Shown here: positions 53,645-60,985 of the stretch, piece after piece
Position numbering within the stretch: position 1 is the first letter of the stretch
Layout of the letters: every line of letters starts with the position of its first letter
From: Sporolituus thermophilus DSM 23256
GTDB taxonomy: Bacteria > Bacillota > Negativicutes > Sporomusales > Thermosinaceae
Assembly: GCF_900102435.1 (NCBI RefSeq)
Contig: NZ_FNBU01000001.1
Span: forward strand, 62,001-126,000
Length of the DNA: 64,000 nt
Reading direction: 5' to 3'
Position numbers and translations under genes: made by a program
The notes under the pieces: generated by a model
Databases searched by the model: none
The model's input: the letters and a program-made list of their open reading frames with translations, nothing else
Told to the model about the DNA's origin: nothing

Positions 53645-54280
53645 ATGAACGTCCGACTCATCCATCTACCGCACCGACTGGACATGACGAGAATAAGCGA
53701 GGGCGCGTCCGGACCGCTTGTCGCCGAGTTGCAGCACATTCTCGCCGCCCGCGGGCTTTATAACGGAGATGTTCATGGCCGGTTTGACGCTGAGACCCGC
53801 GCCGCTCTGGCCCGGTTTCAGGCAGAGCAGCGCCTGCCGGTCACCGGCGAGCTGACGCCCCTCACCTTCTGCCGCCTACAGACAGCCGAAAAATTCACCG
53901 TCGAACCGGCGCCGCAACCACCGACGCGGGGCAAGAGCGGTCTTAGCCGTCCCCACATTCTCATCACCAAATCTAAACGCAACCTTACGCTGCTGGAAAA
54001 CAATACACCCTTCCGCCAGTGGCCGGTAGCGATTGGCAAACCGCATACGCCCACGCCGGTCGGTAACTTTGCCATCGCCACCAAAATCCTTAACCCCGGC
54101 GGCGTCCTTGGTACGCGCTGGATGGGACTCAACTATGACTCTTACGGCATCCACGGCACCAATGCTCCATGGTGTATCGGCCAAATGGTTTCTAACGGCT
54201 GTATCCGCATGCACAATCCCCATGCGGAAGAACTATTTGCGCTAATTTTTATCGGCACGCCGGTTTACATCCGGGATTAA
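53645..54280 (+). CDS. L,D-transpeptidase with N-terminal peptidoglycan-binding domain
   Basis: A 211-residue protein: PG_binding_1 domain (~17-80; LVAELQHILAARGLYNGDV), linker, and YkuD domain (~103-210) with catalytic His170 (GIHGT) and Cys186 (SNGCIRM). No signal peptide or membrane segment is visible, so export or a role inside the forespore/mother cell is unclear. ATG 53645 follows AAGGGGGGA. Its 3' end overlaps the convergent HipA-like gene by 39 bases. Confidence 0.9.
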   Translation: MNVRLIHLPHRLDMTRISEGASGPLVAELQHILAARGLYNGDVHGRFDAETRAALARFQAEQRLPVTGELTPLTFCRLQTAEKFTVEPAPQPPTRGKSGLSRPHILITKSKRNLTLLENNTPFRQWPVAIGKPHTPTPVGNFAIATKILNPGGVLGTRWMGLNYDSYGIHGTNAPWCIGQMVSNGCIRMHNPHAEELFALIFIGTPVYIRD

Positions 54281-55033
54281 ACGAATTAGACGATTGGCGA
54301 TTTCGCCGGCCAGGTCGCGCCGGCGCTGCAAAAATTCTACCAGCGCTTGCCGTTCCACCGGGTCGGGCAGCCATTCATGGGGAATGTCATCGACCAGGGT
54401 GGTCAGCTGTTCGTCCCTGAGCGCCTGCACCCGAGCGACAAAAGGGGCAAAGTCCTGGGGCGTAAGAAAATGTTTGAGCAAAATGCCGTAGGACCGGCGA
54501 TAATTGACGATGAGGCGGCTGGCCAGTTTAATTAGCCTGTCGGCCGTCCACACCCCGCGCCGAAACAAGTGTGAGTTATCAATGGCGTAAACGCGCCAGC
54601 CCGTTTCCTCCCGCCGGACAATAAGATTGCGGCGGTTATAGGTACGGTCGAGATTAAAAAACATATGGTCAAACAACATGACCCCGGCCAGTTCGCTTTT
54701 GTTTTCCGCCCGTTCGAGCAAGCGGCGCTGAACATAGCGAGTATCAGGTAAATAGCGGCAGGCAAAGTGCGGTCCCGGCGTTACTTGGGACCGCCTTAGC
54801 CACCGGCTCTGCCGCAGGACAGGCTCGTCAATATAAATAATATCCGCCGGCGGAAAGCATAAGCCCATAAGAACGCCAAACCGGGCAGCCAGATACTCAT
54901 TGGCCAAGATTTTCGGTCCCAGGCGGTTATTTTGTAGTTTGACCACATAGACTTGCCCGTCGCCGGCGCGAAAGAGCTGCGGCGACGTAACGCCAAGCCC
55001 TACCGGGCCCAGATGTCTAATGGCTCTCAGCAT
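54242..55033 (-). CDS. HipA-like kinase (HipA_2 family)
   Basis: A 263-residue protein resembling HipA-like kinases: YVVKLQNN with the ATP-binding Lys, LANEYLAARFG, FDHMFFNLDRTYNRRNLIV (catalytic loop with Asp and Asn) and YAIDNSHLF (metal-binding Asp). It is shorter than toxin HipA (~440) and no HipB antitoxin is adjacent, so a stand-alone regulatory role is likely. ATG 55033 follows GAGGTGAAG. Confidence 0.8.
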   Translation of the reverse strand: MLRAIRHLGPVGLGVTSPQLFRAGDGQVYVVKLQNNRLGPKILANEYLAARFGVLMGLCFPPADIIYIDEPVLRQSRWLRRSQVTPGPHFACRYLPDTRYVQRRLLERAENKSELAGVMLFDHMFFNLDRTYNRRNLIVRREETGWRVYAIDNSHLFRRGVWTADRLIKLASRLIVNYRRSYGILLKHFLTPQDFAPFVARVQALRDEQLTTLVDDIPHEWLPDPVERQALVEFLQRRRDLAGEIANRLIRLIPDVNRRADKN

Positions 55034-55108
55034 GGTCTTCACCTCGCACAGCATCGCCAATACCTTACAATATATGCCAGACATGGCTAATACTTGCCGC
55101 CGGACACA

Positions 55109-55140
55109 AAAAATCCCTGGTTCGTGCGAACCAGGGACTT
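55109..55140 (-). terminator. Terminator of the SDH-type protease gene
   Basis: TCCCTGGTTCG (55114-55124) and CGAACCAGGGA (55127-55137) form an 11-bp stem, followed on the minus strand by TTTTTTG. Confidence 0.9.
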
Positions 55141-55147
55141 GTGGCGA

Positions 55148-55981
55148 TTATGACGGTTTTTTCGTATCTTCCCGGCCGTATGGCAGAGGGATGTATTGCA
55201 CCGACGGGCGGCGCTGGGCCGGCTGGGGGTAAAGTTCCATAAGCTGAAAAATCTCGGGCGGCAAATCAGGGTTTATCGGGAGATTCATTTCTTTCAGCTT
55301 GTCGCAAGTAATGGGATAATCGTGGGTCCAGCGGCCTTCGGTCAGCATCTTGGCCAGCTCGCGGGCCCTTGCGGCGTCCATTTTATCGGACAGCAGCCGG
55401 GTGACGAAATCCTCGACCTGCTTGATGGCCTTTTCGGCGATGTCCGCCAATATCAGGGTGTTGTCATCTACCCGGTCGATACTCTTTTGCCTCACCGCCT
55501 TCAGGATCGACGCCGCCGGGTACTGGCCAAGCTGCGGATCAACCGGCCCCAACACGGCATTGCAGTCCATGACGATTTCATCGGCGGCCAGCGCGATCAT
55601 TGTCCCGCCGCTCATGGCGTAGTGGGGCACGAAAACGGTCACTTTGGCTGGATGGCGCATCAGTGCGTGGGCGATTTGCTCCGACGCCAGCACAAGGCCG
55701 CCGGGAGTATGAAGGACGAGGTCTATGGGCATATCGTCAGGCGTAAGCCGGATCGCGCGCAGCACGTGCTCCGAGTCTTCGATATTGATATAGCGGCTAA
55801 TTGGCACTCCCAGCAGGCTGATAGCCTCCTGCCGGTGAATCATGGTAATAAGCCGCGACCCCCGCTTTTCTTCAATCTGCCGGATTAGGCGCAGGCGAGC
55901 TCGCTCAATGCTTTGGTGTTTGAACATCGGCCAAACGGTAAAAACAAAAAAGAGTAGCCAAAAAATGCCGGAAAAATCCAT
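55148..55981 (-). CDS. Membrane-anchored Clp-fold serine protease (SDH_protease family)
   Basis: A 277-residue protein with one N-terminal membrane segment (~3-20) and a ClpP/crotonase-like protease domain. The nucleophile region is VPHYAMSGGTMIALAADEIVMD (Ser in MSGG) and the oxyanion Gly-rich motif is LHTPGGLVLASEQIA. Related to SppA-type membrane proteases. A role in membrane or envelope protein turnover is inferred. Confidence 0.88.
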   Translation of the reverse strand: MDFSGIFWLLFFVFTVWPMFKHQSIERARLRLIRQIEEKRGSRLITMIHRQEAISLLGVPISRYINIEDSEHVLRAIRLTPDDMPIDLVLHTPGGLVLASEQIAHALMRHPAKVTVFVPHYAMSGGTMIALAADEIVMDCNAVLGPVDPQLGQYPAASILKAVRQKSIDRVDDNTLILADIAEKAIKQVEDFVTRLLSDKMDAARARELAKMLTEGRWTHDYPITCDKLKEMNLPINPDLPPEIFQLMELYPQPAQRRPSVQYIPLPYGREDTKKPS

Positions 55982-56070
55982 AATCTCCCTCCATCAACAG
56001 TATACCTGATAACTTTGCCGACAATTGCCCTTCTCCCTGCTTGTATTAAAAATTAATCACTTACACACGC

Positions 56071-56105
56071 AAAAACACCGCTTTTCCTTGCGGCAAGCGG
56101 TGTTT
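56071..56105 (-). terminator. Terminator of the SPOCS operon
   Basis: AAACACCGCTT (56073-56083) and AAGCGGTGTTT (56095-56105) form an 11-bp stem, with TTTTTG after the hairpin on the minus strand. Confidence 0.88.
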
Positions 56106-56127
56106 GCCTTGAGTGGCGACCGTTAAT

Positions 56128-57093
56128 TTAACCCTTTGGCGCCGGTGTTACCATGCCGTTAACGCTGACCAGCCAGCTGGCAATCCAACCGGTAGTAGCG
56201 CCGTCCGGCAGGACTACCTTATACCAACCAAAGGCCTGATCTTTAACCGTCACCATAGTGTCTTTATTAACCTTGGTTATCGACGGGAAATTAGTGCCAG
56301 GACCAGTGCGGACATTAACGTTATTGCCGGTCACAATGCCTGTTCCGTAGGTTACGGGCATACCGGCCGTCGGCGTCATCGGACCGGTGACAATCACGTT
56401 TTGCTCGCCGTAGCCGGCGTACTGGTCCTTAAACTGACTGGCCGAAACTTTGTCGTCGGCATGGCCTTCAGCAGCGGACACCGTACTGTCGGAAGTGGTT
56501 TGCTCCACTTCGCCCACCGCCGTGACAGGGCCAAGGGCATAGACGTCCATCTCGGTCGTCGTCACGACCCGCGCCCAAATCTTAAGTACGATGGTAATGT
56601 GTACTTTCCGCCGGTCGCTTTCTTCAAAGTCATAATCAACGAACTCAACATTGACATCTGCCGTAGCTTTCATATCCGGTTCCGTACCCGGAATCTCGAT
56701 ATCGCGCGTCCAGCGGACGTGTTTCTTCTCAAAGGCATGCACCGGCTGGTTGGGCAAATCGGCCACATACATAACCTTAACTGCGAGCTCGCCCCGGACG
56801 ATGACTTTGTCGCGGATAACGTCTACGCTTTTAATGCAGACATCTTTTACATAGACATCGATGACCTGATCAATGTCCGGCTTTTGCGCCGGCAATTCCA
56901 TATCAAATTCGACAACCCGCTGCGCCATTTCAGCGCCAAGCACTTGCTCAACCTGGATCTTTTCTATGCCAGGCTCCGGACAGCCGCAGGTTGCCTCGAG
57001 GTTATTCGTGGTGCCGGTGCCGGAAACGCTGACCGTGTTGGCACCGCTGTTACTGGTTGAGCCGGAGCTTTGTCTGAATTTTTCCTCGTCCAT
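56128..57093 (-). CDS. SPOCS (DUF3794) protein with C-terminal SH3b domain
   Basis: A 321-residue protein. After a low-complexity Ser/Thr/Asn-rich start, a SPOCS domain occupies ~55-195 (SVDVIRDKVIVRGELAVKVMYVADLPNQPVHAFE). A linker follows, and a C-terminal SH3b domain lies at ~255-312 (GNNVNVRTGPGTNFPSITKV). SPOCS domains occur in spore coat morphogenetic proteins (SipL, SafA partners), and SH3b binds peptidoglycan. Likely links coat/exosporium to the cortex or wall. Same operon and fold as the gene at 57132. Confidence 0.9.
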   Translation of the reverse strand: MDEEKFRQSSGSTSNSGANTVSVSGTGTTNNLEATCGCPEPGIEKIQVEQVLGAEMAQRVVEFDMELPAQKPDIDQVIDVYVKDVCIKSVDVIRDKVIVRGELAVKVMYVADLPNQPVHAFEKKHVRWTRDIEIPGTEPDMKATADVNVEFVDYDFEESDRRKVHITIVLKIWARVVTTTEMDVYALGPVTAVGEVEQTTSDSTVSAAEGHADDKVSASQFKDQYAGYGEQNVIVTGPMTPTAGMPVTYGTGIVTGNNVNVRTGPGTNFPSITKVNKDTMVTVKDQAFGWYKVVLPDGATTGWIASWLVSVNGMVTPAPKG

Positions 57094-57131
57094 TTTTTTC
57101 CCCCCTTTTTCCAGGATAGCGGCGCCAAGAC

Positions 57132-57785
57132 TTATCCTTTCGGTTTGGCCGGCATAGCGGCGCCGATGGTTACTTCACGGTCGGTAAATACTTTCACGGT
57201 AACTTTCAGCACAACCGCTACGTCGAAATCGCGGGTGCAGTGCTCGTCGTCATGATGGTGGTGATGACACTCGTCGTCATGATGGTGGTGGTGATGACAC
57301 TCGTCGTCGCAGTAGTCGTCATCGTCGTCACAGGCAATAGGCTCGTAGTTTTTGTACTTGTAAGCCCGGGTGTGCTCCTCCACGTCGTAATCTACGAATT
57401 CAACCATTACGCTGGCATCGGCGTCCATGCCTTTACGGGCGCCCGGAATGGGAACATCAAGCGTCCACTTTTGATGCTTGAGTTCCACCGCATGTACCGG
57501 CTGGTTGGGCAGACAGGCCACATAAATGGCTTTGATTTCAAATTCGCCGCGTACCAGGACTTTGTCGGTGATGACGTCAACACTGTTAACCTCAACATCC
57601 TTAACAAAGACATCGACGATTTGCTCGATCGCCGGCTTTCTGTCCGGTACCCTGACATGGATATCCATGGTTTTTTGCTTTTCAGCTTCACCCACAACTT
57701 GGCGAACAACGATAGTCTGCGGCCCAGCTTGCGCCCCAAGCGTACATTGGTTCATATTTGCCCGCTGCATATCTTTATCGTCCAC
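57132..57785 (-). CDS. SPOCS (DUF3794) protein with His/Asp/Cys-rich insertion
   Basis: A 217-residue paralogue with one SPOCS domain (~25-200). Between DYDVEEHTR and DFDVAVVLKV (residues ~141-185) it carries an insert with a run of five Asp, then six and five consecutive His, separated by DDEC units. The neighbouring paralogue lacks it. The insert could bind Zn, Ni, Cu or Mn in the spore coat. In DNA it is an imperfect tandem repeat of about 30 bp (57240-57315). GTG 57785 follows GGGGGG. Confidence 0.9.
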   Translation of the reverse strand: MDDKDMQRANMNQCTLGAQAGPQTIVVRQVVGEAEKQKTMDIHVRVPDRKPAIEQIVDVFVKDVEVNSVDVITDKVLVRGEFEIKAIYVACLPNQPVHAVELKHQKWTLDVPIPGARKGMDADASVMVEFVDYDVEEHTRAYKYKNYEPIACDDDDDYCDDECHHHHHHDDECHHHHHDDEHCTRDFDVAVVLKVTVKVFTDREVTIGAAMPAKPKG

Positions 57786-57813
57786 AAATATTCCCCCCTT
57801 TGTATGTTCTACT

Positions 57814-57842
57814 TATATATATGCCTGTGCTATTTCGGGTGT
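57814..57842 (-). promoter_or_regulatory. Possible sigmaK-type promoter of the SPOCS operon
   Basis: On the minus strand ACACC (57842-57838) and CATATATATA (57823-57814), ~14 bases apart, resemble the mother-cell sigmaK pattern (AC, CATANNNTA). The spacing is slightly short. Confidence 0.4.
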
Positions 57843-57951
57843 GACAAAAAACATCGTCGGCCAGAACCTGCCAACGGCCGACAGAAGGATTTTTTTATTT
57901 TAACGATAATAGGTAACAGAAAAACTATGCGTGAAAAACAGAGGTGATGGA

Positions 57952-58785
57952 ATGCGCATTTCCTGGAAGCAATACGCCGTTGTCGGCCTGGGCGGACTGA
58001 TTTCGGCCGTTGGCATCAACGCCTTTTTGGTCCCTCACCATTTCCTCAGCGGCGGTATCAGCGGCATCGCCATGATTTTGTACTTTCTTTTTGGTTGGCC
58101 GATCGGTCTTTTGATTGCTCTCCTCAATATCCCCTTGTTCATCGCCGCCTACCGGCTGCTGGATAAAGAGTATGTGGTCGGCGCTCTCTACGGCATGGTC
58201 GTTTTTGCCGGCGCCGTGGACGCCACCCGTTTCCTCGCCACCCTTAACCTGGTAGACGATACTGTGTTGGCTGCCATCTATGGCGGTGTCATCGGCGGCA
58301 TCGGCTCCGGCCTCATCTTCCGGGTAAACGGCAGCGGTGGCGGTCTGGATATCATCGTGGCTATCCTCAAGAAATACTACGCCTTTAATATGGGGCTCGC
58401 CGGTTTTGCCATCAACTGCGTCATTATGGTAGTGGCCGCGGCGCTGTTTGGCCTTAAACCGGCCATGTATACTCTCATCTCCATGTTCGTGAGCGCTAGT
58501 CTAACGGACAAGGTTATCGAAGGGTTTAACCGCAAAAAAACGGTCGTTATCATTTCCGACCAAAGCGAAGCAATCGCCGGCGCTATTCTGCAGGAACTGG
58601 GCCGAGGGGTAACCTTCCTGCAAGGGGAAGGCGCTTTTACCCGGCAGAATAAGCAGGTTATCTTTGTTGTCGTCACGCTGACCCAGATTGCCAAAATCAA
58701 GTTTATTGTCGAGCGGTGCGATCCCTGCGCCTTCATGATCGTGCAAGATGCCGCCGAGGTACTGGGCCGGGGTTTTACGCTATAA
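57952..58785 (+). CDS. YitT family membrane protein (DUF161 + DUF2179)
   Basis: A 277-residue protein with five or six membrane segments and a C-terminal cytoplasmic DUF2179 domain (~220-277; RGVTFLQGEGAFT, LTQIAKIKFIVE). Function unknown. Near-identical architecture is found across Firmicutes. ATG 57952 follows GAGGTG. Convergent with the EamA gene; only four bases separate the stops. Confidence 0.92.
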   Translation: MRISWKQYAVVGLGGLISAVGINAFLVPHHFLSGGISGIAMILYFLFGWPIGLLIALLNIPLFIAAYRLLDKEYVVGALYGMVVFAGAVDATRFLATLNLVDDTVLAAIYGGVIGGIGSGLIFRVNGSGGGLDIIVAILKKYYAFNMGLAGFAINCVIMVVAAALFGLKPAMYTLISMFVSASLTDKVIEGFNRKKTVVIISDQSEAIAGAILQELGRGVTFLQGEGAFTRQNKQVIFVVVTLTQIAKIKFIVERCDPCAFMIVQDAAEVLGRGFTL

Positions 58786-58789
58786 CGAT

Positions 58790-59209
58790 TTAGTCCCAGC
58801 TGACGAAGACCATGCCTAATGTAACGAGGGAAGCGCCGATAAACTGCCTGGCCGAAATATTCTCGCCTAAGAAAAAGTGACTAAACAACAAGGTAATGAG
58901 GGGAGCACAGGACATGATCAGTACCACCTCATTGACATTACCGCTTTTCAAGGCGGCGAAATAGGCCAGGTCGCCCAAAAGCGCCGCCAGGACGGCCTCA
59001 CTAAAGATAAATAGCCAGAACATTGGTGGCACGTGAAAGACTTCCTGATAGCTGCGCGAGCCAATTAACCAGGCCATGACCAACACCGCCGCAATTACCG
59101 TTCGTAAGGCAAAGGCAGTGATTGGACTGACGCTGTTTAAGGCCATTTTGCCGAAAAGCGGCGCCAATCCCAGACACAAAATGCCAAAAAATGCATAAAC
59201 AAAGACCAT
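58790..59209 (-). CDS. Single-EamA-domain membrane transporter
   Basis: A 139-residue protein with about five membrane segments and one EamA domain (LRTVIAAVLVMAWL, AALKSGNVNEVVLIMSCAPLITLLFSHFFLGENISARQFIGASLVTLGM). Full drug/metabolite transporters have two such domains, so this half-size form probably works as a dimer. ATG 59209 follows GGAGTG. Substrate unknown. Confidence 0.88.
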   Translation of the reverse strand: MVFVYAFFGILCLGLAPLFGKMALNSVSPITAFALRTVIAAVLVMAWLIGSRSYQEVFHVPPMFWLFIFSEAVLAALLGDLAYFAALKSGNVNEVVLIMSCAPLITLLFSHFFLGENISARQFIGASLVTLGMVFVSWD

Positions 59210-59302
59210 ACTCTCACTCCGCATTTGGTCATCACTTACTTAAATCTATGCGCAGACGCCAAAACCCAATACAACTTTTAGCGCTGCCGCTACGAGAAAC
59301 AT

Positions 59303-59331
59303 AACATTTCGACACACATCGTCATAGTATA
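59303..59331 (+). promoter_or_regulatory. SigmaK-like promoter of the Cys-rich small protein
   Basis: CATAGTATA (59323-59331) matches the sigmaK -10 CATANNNTA exactly; an AC pair lies 17 bases before it at 59304-59305. A hairpin at 59340-59360 follows in the leader. Nearly the same -10 (CATAGTATG) precedes yabG. Confidence 0.55.
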
Positions 59332-59387
59332 TAACAGAAGGTCTTTCCATGTGAAAGGCCAATCTGAATAGGAGGTTGTGTGTCGTT

Positions 59388-59678
59388 ATGGACTCGACAA
59401 AAAATCCCAAGTGGTACTGCGGCAATGGCAAATGTGACTGTGACTATGACGATTATGACTGTGACGGCGGCGACTATATGCCCATGATGCCCATGGATGA
59501 CTGCTACATGCCCAAAATGCCCTGCAAAATGGAAAAGAAATGCGTAAAAACCTTTACCAGCACCTTTAAACTGTACAGAATTTGCCACTACCGGCTATAT
59601 AAGGTTTGCCCGCGCTGCCGCCACGAGTATGACTACCACCGTTACGGCATGTGCCCTAAGTGCATGAAAATGTATTAG
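59388..59678 (+). CDS. Small Cys/Asp/Tyr/Met-rich protein with C-terminal zinc-ribbon-like motif
   Basis: A 96-residue protein with unusual composition. The N-terminal half has YCGNGKCDCDYDDYDCDGGD, then MPMMPMDDCYMPKMPC; the C-terminal half has CPRC...CPKC in a zinc-ribbon-like layout (~73-93). No known family recognised. The sigmaK-like promoter and nearby spore genes suggest a spore-coat or metal-binding protein; this is inference. ATG 59388 is 12 bases after AGGAGG; TTG 59376 is an alternative. Confidence 0.7.
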   Translation: MDSTKNPKWYCGNGKCDCDYDDYDCDGGDYMPMMPMDDCYMPKMPCKMEKKCVKTFTSTFKLYRICHYRLYKVCPRCRHEYDYHRYGMCPKCMKMY

Positions 59679-59680
59679 AC

Positions 59681-59719
59681 AAAAAAGTTCCGCAAGGCTT
59701 TGCCTCGCGGAACTTTTTT
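59681..59719. terminator. Bidirectional terminator between the Cys-rich gene and the CAP-domain gene
   Basis: AAAAAAGTTCCGC (59681-59693) and its exact complement (59707-59719) form a 13-bp stem with flanking A and T runs usable on both strands. Confidence 0.93.
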
Positions 59720-59728
59720 CATATCTGT

Positions 59729-60463
59729 TTATTTGCCGATAAACTCCTGCACCACATAGACGGACCCATCCGCGGCGTGACGTACGCCGATGCCAACTTC
59801 GGTGTAGTTGGGATTGAGAATATTGGCGCGGTGTCCCGGGCTGTTCATGAATGCCTGCTCAGCGCTGGCCACATTGCGGTTAATGGCTATATTCTCACCG
59901 GCGGTGCGATAGCTGATGCCGGCGGCGCGCATGCGGTCAAAGGGCGATTGGCCTTCCGGATTGTAGTGGGAGAAATAGCCGCGGTTAATCATGTCCTGTG
60001 CATAACGTCTGGCAAGGTCGGTGAGCTGTGGGTTAACTTTAAGGGCCGGCAGACCGTATTTAGCCCGGTCGGCGTTGAGGAGGGCAACTGCCTGCTGTTC
60101 TTCAGCGGCAACGGAAGCGGAGTTGGTCGGTTGCGACTGGGATGGCTTTGTTGGGGTTGGCTGAGTCTGGGTTGGCTGATTCTGGTTAGCCGACGGGGTA
60201 TGTACCGCATTACTGGGCGGCGTGGAAGTTTTCGCCGGCGCTTCCTTGCTGTCCCCCTTGCCACCTTTGGTCAGCATGGCGAAAAGACCGAGAGCGGCTA
60301 AGCTCATGAGGATCTTGTCAGCCTTGTCCTCTTTTACGATAGACTGAACCTCCGGGGTGGCGGCCAAAGCGCCAGTAGCATAGGCCCCTCCCAGCGAAGT
60401 GACGAACATTGAACAAATGGTAACGCTTAAAACGGCGATTTTGGTTAATTTGTTAGTGCGCAT
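59729..60463 (-). CDS. Secreted CAP-domain (SCP/YkwD-like) protein
   Basis: A 244-residue protein with a signal peptide (~1-34), a Gln/Pro/Thr-rich linker (~75-115) and a C-terminal CAP domain (~120-243). Conserved CAP motifs are LLNADRAKYGLPALKVN, FSHYNPEGQSPFDRM, AGENIAIN and FMNSPGHRANILNPNYTEVGIG. YkwD-like proteins occur in many spore-formers; their role is uncertain. Terminates at the bidirectional terminator. Confidence 0.92.
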   Translation of the reverse strand: MRTNKLTKIAVLSVTICSMFVTSLGGAYATGALAATPEVQSIVKEDKADKILMSLAALGLFAMLTKGGKGDSKEAPAKTSTPPSNAVHTPSANQNQPTQTQPTPTKPSQSQPTNSASVAAEEQQAVALLNADRAKYGLPALKVNPQLTDLARRYAQDMINRGYFSHYNPEGQSPFDRMRAAGISYRTAGENIAINRNVASAEQAFMNSPGHRANILNPNYTEVGIGVRHAADGSVYVVQEFIGK

Positions 60464-60596
60464 CATTTCCCTGCCTTTCTGTGATGTATTGAAACTCTGG
60501 TTCGCTATAAATATTCGTTATCCGTTAATAAAATCCTTTCGTGTGCCTTCCGGTAATGTTTGGCAGGGAGGAACACCAGCACTAGCACGCCTTATT

Positions 60597-60945
60597 AACA
60601 AAACCGCAAAGATATTCATGCCAATAAATTGGCACCACAAAGCATGAAAAGTAAGTTTTTGAACTAATCCGCGCGACAACTGTCGCGCGCGTAGCCCTTT
60701 GCGTTCTTCGCGGCCTTTGCGGTTTTACGCTTTTCAGGGTAGGACGCTAAGGCCGCAAAGGGTATACCGGGCGCGACGCATGTCGCGCCAAAAAGAAAAA
60801 TCCTTTGCGCACCTTTGCGCTCTTCGCGAACTATCCTGGAAATCGGTAAGTGGAAAGTAGAAAGTGACGGGATAAAGTTATTTCCATTGTTTGTGGCGCC
60901 AATTATTGGCATGATTATCTTTGTGGTTAAAACTTACTTTCTGAT
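60597..60945. repeat. MITE-like palindromic element, copies 5-6 of the repeat family
   Basis: This fills most of the ~520-base gap between the CAP gene and yabG. The left end (AACCGCAAAGATATTCATGCC, AATAAATTGGCACCACAAA) and the complement of the right end (AACCACAAAGATAATCATGCC, AATAATTGGCGCCACAAA) form imperfect terminal inverted repeats of about 45-50 bp. Inside are two hairpin cores: GCGCGACA-AC-TGTCGCGC (60671-60688) and GGCGCGAC-GCAT-GTCGCGCC (60770-60789), each with CTTTGCG/CGCAAAG arms. No coding frame or transposase is present. Confidence 0.8.
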
Positions 60946-60950
60946 ATAGC

Positions 60951-60985
60951 AAAAAAGCTGCCCGTTTTGTGCGGGCAGCGCCAAT
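60951..60985 (-). terminator. Terminator of yabG
   Basis: GCTGCCCG (60957-60964) and CGGGCAGC (60972-60979) form an 8-bp stem, followed on the minus strand by TTTTTTG. Confidence 0.88.

Noticed and set aside
60597-60945. Insertion sequence
   Set aside because: No open frame resembling a transposase; it is a non-coding repeat element.
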